From an uncultured Erysipelotrichaceae bacterium (GTDB lineage Bacteria > Bacillota_I > Bacilli_A > RF39 > UBA660), in the NCBI GenBank assembly GCA_902783435.1, contig CACZQV010000057.1, forward strand, positions 1-6,909: a DNA stretch of 6,909 nucleotides, written 5' to 3'. Within the stretch, counting starts at the first letter, position 1, and the number at the start of each line of letters is the position of its first letter. The position numbers and the translations under genes were made by a program. The notes beneath the pieces are model-generated. The model saw only the letters and a list, made by a program, of their open reading frames with translations, ran no database searches and was not told where the DNA came from. Below, piece after piece: positions 5,640 through 6,909 of the stretch.

Positions 5640-6197
5640 TTATAATATTTCATCGTCAGCATAAATTGCTTTATCTTCTACTTTTTCATATCTTAATATA
5701 TGTAAAAATTCATATAATTGATATACAAAAACTATTATTATTGGAAATAATACAAAAAATATAAATCCAATTCTACTTTTAACAATTCCTAATATTTTAC
5801 CAATAAATGGAATAATAATAATACGATTTCCCACAATCCTACTACTAGATATAATAATACGATTATCTTCACCCAAAGTATATAAATAATCATCTTTATC
5901 TTTTTTAATTCCGGCTATCTTATCTTTAGCAATAACATATTTATCATTACTAACTGCATAATAATATATAATATTTTCTTCTTTTAATTTACTACTTTTC
6001 TTTATAATTAACAAGTCACCATCATTAACTTTTGAAATATTCTTAATATCTGATTTATTAACATTATAAATAACACTATTACCTAATTGAGAAAAACCAT
6101 ATTTATTTTCAAAAAATAATAAAGAAGTAACAAATATTACATAAATAATTATTAATACCTGTGTAACATTCCAAATAACTTTTAATGTCTTATTCAT
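5640..6197 (-). CDS. Diverged signal peptidase I-like membrane protein, paralogue of the next gene
   Basis: The 185-residue product has the same plan as its downstream neighbour: N-terminal helix (about 10-29), beta-rich extracytoplasmic domain, second helix (about 143-160) and a short acidic tail. Matching blocks are VNDGDLLIIKK (57-67), NIIYYY (75-80), KDKIAGIKKDKDDYLYTLGEDN (91-112) and IVGNRIIIIPFIGKILG (121-137). Catalytic residues are more eroded: no SGSM-like Ser is found, the region reads NVNKSD, and the His of the HRI box is Asp92. This suggests a pseudoenzyme that kept the fold, perhaps as a partner of the second protein. ATG 6197 is chosen because AAAGGTG lies five bases upstream; a frame open from TTG 6251 would start two bases from the tRNA-Thr 3' end. 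No own promoter is clear, so read-through from tRNA-Thr is possible. Confidence 0.8.
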   Translation of the reverse strand: MNKTLKVIWNVTQVLIIIYVIFVTSLLFFENKYGFSQLGNSVIYNVNKSDIKNISKVNDGDLLIIKKSSKLKEENIIYYYAVSNDKYVIAKDKIAGIKKDKDDYLYTLGEDNRIIISSSRIVGNRIIIIPFIGKILGIVKSRIGFIFFVLFPIIIVFVYQLYEFLHILRYEKVEDKAIYADDEIL

Positions 6198-6202
6198 ATT
6201 AT

Positions 6203-6209
6203 CACCTTT
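6203..6209 (-). promoter_or_regulatory. Ribosome binding site deciding the first S26-like gene start
   Basis: AAAGGTG on the minus strand lies five bases before ATG 6197 and excludes the longer frame that begins at 6251. Confidence 0.75.
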
Positions 6210-6214
6210 ATAAT

Positions 6215-6243
6215 AAAAAGAACTTTCATAAATGAAATTTCTT
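6215..6243 (-). terminator. Intrinsic terminator after tRNA-Thr
   Basis: On the minus strand AAGAA (6239-6243) pairs with TTCTT (6218-6222), and TTTCAT (6232-6237) with ATGAAA (6224-6229), separated by one A-G mismatch. Five T residues follow (6215-6219). It sits between the tRNA and the first S26-like gene. Confidence 0.7.
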
Positions 6244-6252
6244 AATAACAAA

Positions 6253-6328
<76 letters not shown>

Positions 6329-6342
6329 ATACACACAAGTCA

Positions 6343-6371
6343 ATTTTAACATATCAAAAATAAAAAAACAA
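6343..6371 (-). promoter_or_regulatory. Promoter of tRNA-Thr
   Basis: On the minus strand TTGTTT (6366-6371) lies 17 bases from TAAAAT (6343-6348), which carries a TGn extension (TGTTAAAAT). The -10 ends 14 bases before the mature tRNA, leaving a short 5' leader. The -35 lies inside the preceding gene's terminator. Confidence 0.6.
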
Positions 6372-6387
6372 CTAAGCATTGTTCTTT
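6362..6387 (-). terminator. Terminator enclosing the stop codon of the four-helix membrane protein gene
   Basis: On the minus strand AAAGAACAA (6379-6387) pairs with TTGTTTTTT (6363-6371), with one G-U pair, around loop TGCTTAG. The TAG stop (6374-6372) is in the loop. The 3' arm merges with a T run. Confidence 0.5.
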
Positions 6388-6755
6388 ATTTTTTTATATC
6401 TAAATAATTGAGATAATGAGCATACAAATGGTAACAAATATGTACTTATAATCTTTCCATCTCCAGCACCATCAGACAAGACAAGTATTATTATAAAACT
6501 AATAGTATTATATACAAATAACGCTATGACAAAAAACCAAAGCAACCTATTTAATTTAAACAAATAACATATTATATATAAAATCAAAAAAATAGAAAAT
6601 ACAAATATTTTTAGCCACCATAATATTATTATAAAATTTTCAAAACCAAAACTACCTTCAGGAGTAGTAAATGTTAAAAATTTTAACACAAAATATAATA
6701 TGATAATTATCATATCTAGATTCATCAATATAATATCAGAAATCTTTTTTTTCAT
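6372..6755 (-). CDS. Small four-helix membrane protein of unknown function
   Basis: The 127-residue product is almost wholly hydrophobic, with helices at about 13-29, 41-65, 70-93 and 101-117 and basic ends (MKKK at the N-terminus, RYKKIKNN at the C-terminus). Both ends are thus predicted in the cytoplasm. The only notable polar stretch is SDGAGDGK (94-101) between helices three and four, which the four-helix model places outside. No catalytic motif or family is recognised. ATG 6755 is supported by AGGTG five bases upstream. The gene lies alone between two tRNA genes with its own promoter and a hairpin at its stop codon, so nothing in the context points to a partner. Confidence 0.8.
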   Translation of the reverse strand: MKKKISDIILMNLDMIIIILYFVLKFLTFTTPEGSFGFENFIIILWWLKIFVFSIFLILYIICYLFKLNRLLWFFVIALFVYNTISFIIILVLSDGAGDGKIISTYLLPFVCSLSQLFRYKKIKNNA

Positions 6756-6776
6756 ATAAGCACCTACTCTATATTC

Positions 6777-6804
6777 ATTTTAGCATAAAAAAAGAACGTT
6801 TCAA
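6777..6804 (-). promoter_or_regulatory. Promoter of the four-helix membrane protein gene
   Basis: On the minus strand TTGAAA (6799-6804, five of six bases match TTGACA) lies 16 bases from TAAAAT (6777-6782), which has a TGn extension (TGCTAAAAT). The -35 lies within the loop of the tRNA-Leu terminator. Confidence 0.65.
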
Positions 6805-6814
6805 AGTTCTTTTT
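6787..6814 (-). terminator. Intrinsic terminator after tRNA-Leu
   Basis: On the minus strand AAAAAGAAC (6806-6814) pairs with GTTCTTTTT (6789-6797) around an eight-base loop and runs into seven T residues. It starts nine bases after the encoded CCA of tRNA-Leu. Confidence 0.75.
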
Positions 6815-6822
6815 ATTTCTTT

Positions 6823-6909
6823 TGGTGCTCCCATCCGGACTTGAACCGGAACTCTATTGCTAGAAGCAGATTTTGAGTCTGCCGCGTCTACCAATTCCGC
6901 CATGGGAGC
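6823..6909 (-). tRNA. tRNA-Leu (anticodon CAA)
   Basis: An 87-base class II tRNA with encoded CCA (6823-6825). The acceptor stem pairs GCTCCCA with TGGGAGC, its first base falling exactly on the window edge. The anticodon stem GCAGA/TCTGC encloses loop CTCAAAA with anticodon CAA (6873-6875), reading TTG. The long variable arm contains the hairpin TCTA-GCAA-TAGA, as expected for Leu, and the T arm is TCCGG-TTCAAGT-CCGGA. Its promoter lies outside the window. Confidence 0.97.

Noticed and set aside
5010..6197. Calling the two S26-like genes pseudogenes
   Set aside because: Both frames are intact, with good ribosome binding sites, preserved membrane helices and tight operon spacing. Substituted catalytic residues alone do not show gene decay.

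Overview
The window is a compact, very AT-rich stretch in which every recognisable gene lies on the minus strand, so transcription runs from position 6909 towards 1. Several traits point to a low-GC member of the Bacillota, perhaps one of the small-genome gut Bacilli often called Mollicutes-like: strong Shine-Dalgarno sequences, U-tract terminators, extended -10 promoters, tRNAs with encoded CCA, a lipoprotein and SipW-type signal-peptidase relatives. That placement is an inference. Visible Trp codons are TGG, and all nine complete genes end in TAA or TAG, so the standard bacterial code fits.

Layout in the direction of transcription: tRNA-Leu(CAA) (6909-6823) with a terminator; a small four-helix membrane protein (6755-6372); tRNA-Thr(TGU) (6328-6253) with its own terminator; two adjacent, related signal-peptidase-I-like membrane proteins (6197-5640 and 5624-5010); a 96-residue unknown protein (4975-4685); a polytopic membrane protein whose soluble C-terminal part has a lysozyme/transglycosylase-like signature (4637-3789); a lipoprotein with RCC1-like beta-propeller repeats (3739-2909); a membrane-anchored protein with winged-helix-like segments and a C-terminal zinc ribbon (2841-2110); an rRNA-modification type pair, a SAM-dependent methyltransferase (2063-1191) overlapping an RluA-family pseudouridine synthase (1198-542); and the first 150 residues of a membrane-anchored Pro/Val/Ala-rich protein with 60-bp tandem repeats (452 to beyond position 1).

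Two groups look functionally coherent: the methyltransferase/pseudouridine synthase pair (RNA modification) and the tandem S26-like pair. The other genes are envelope or membrane proteins of unknown role, mostly transcribed as single genes. No mobile element, CRISPR array or plus-strand gene was seen, and no stretch over 300 bases lacks a gene.

The most distinctive feature is economy at gene boundaries. Terminator hairpins contain or overlap stop codons, and the -35 box of the next promoter often sits inside the preceding terminator or stop codon. I see no clear new multi-gene system. The best leads are the two S26-like proteins with altered catalytic residues and the membrane protein with the GIMQV motif.
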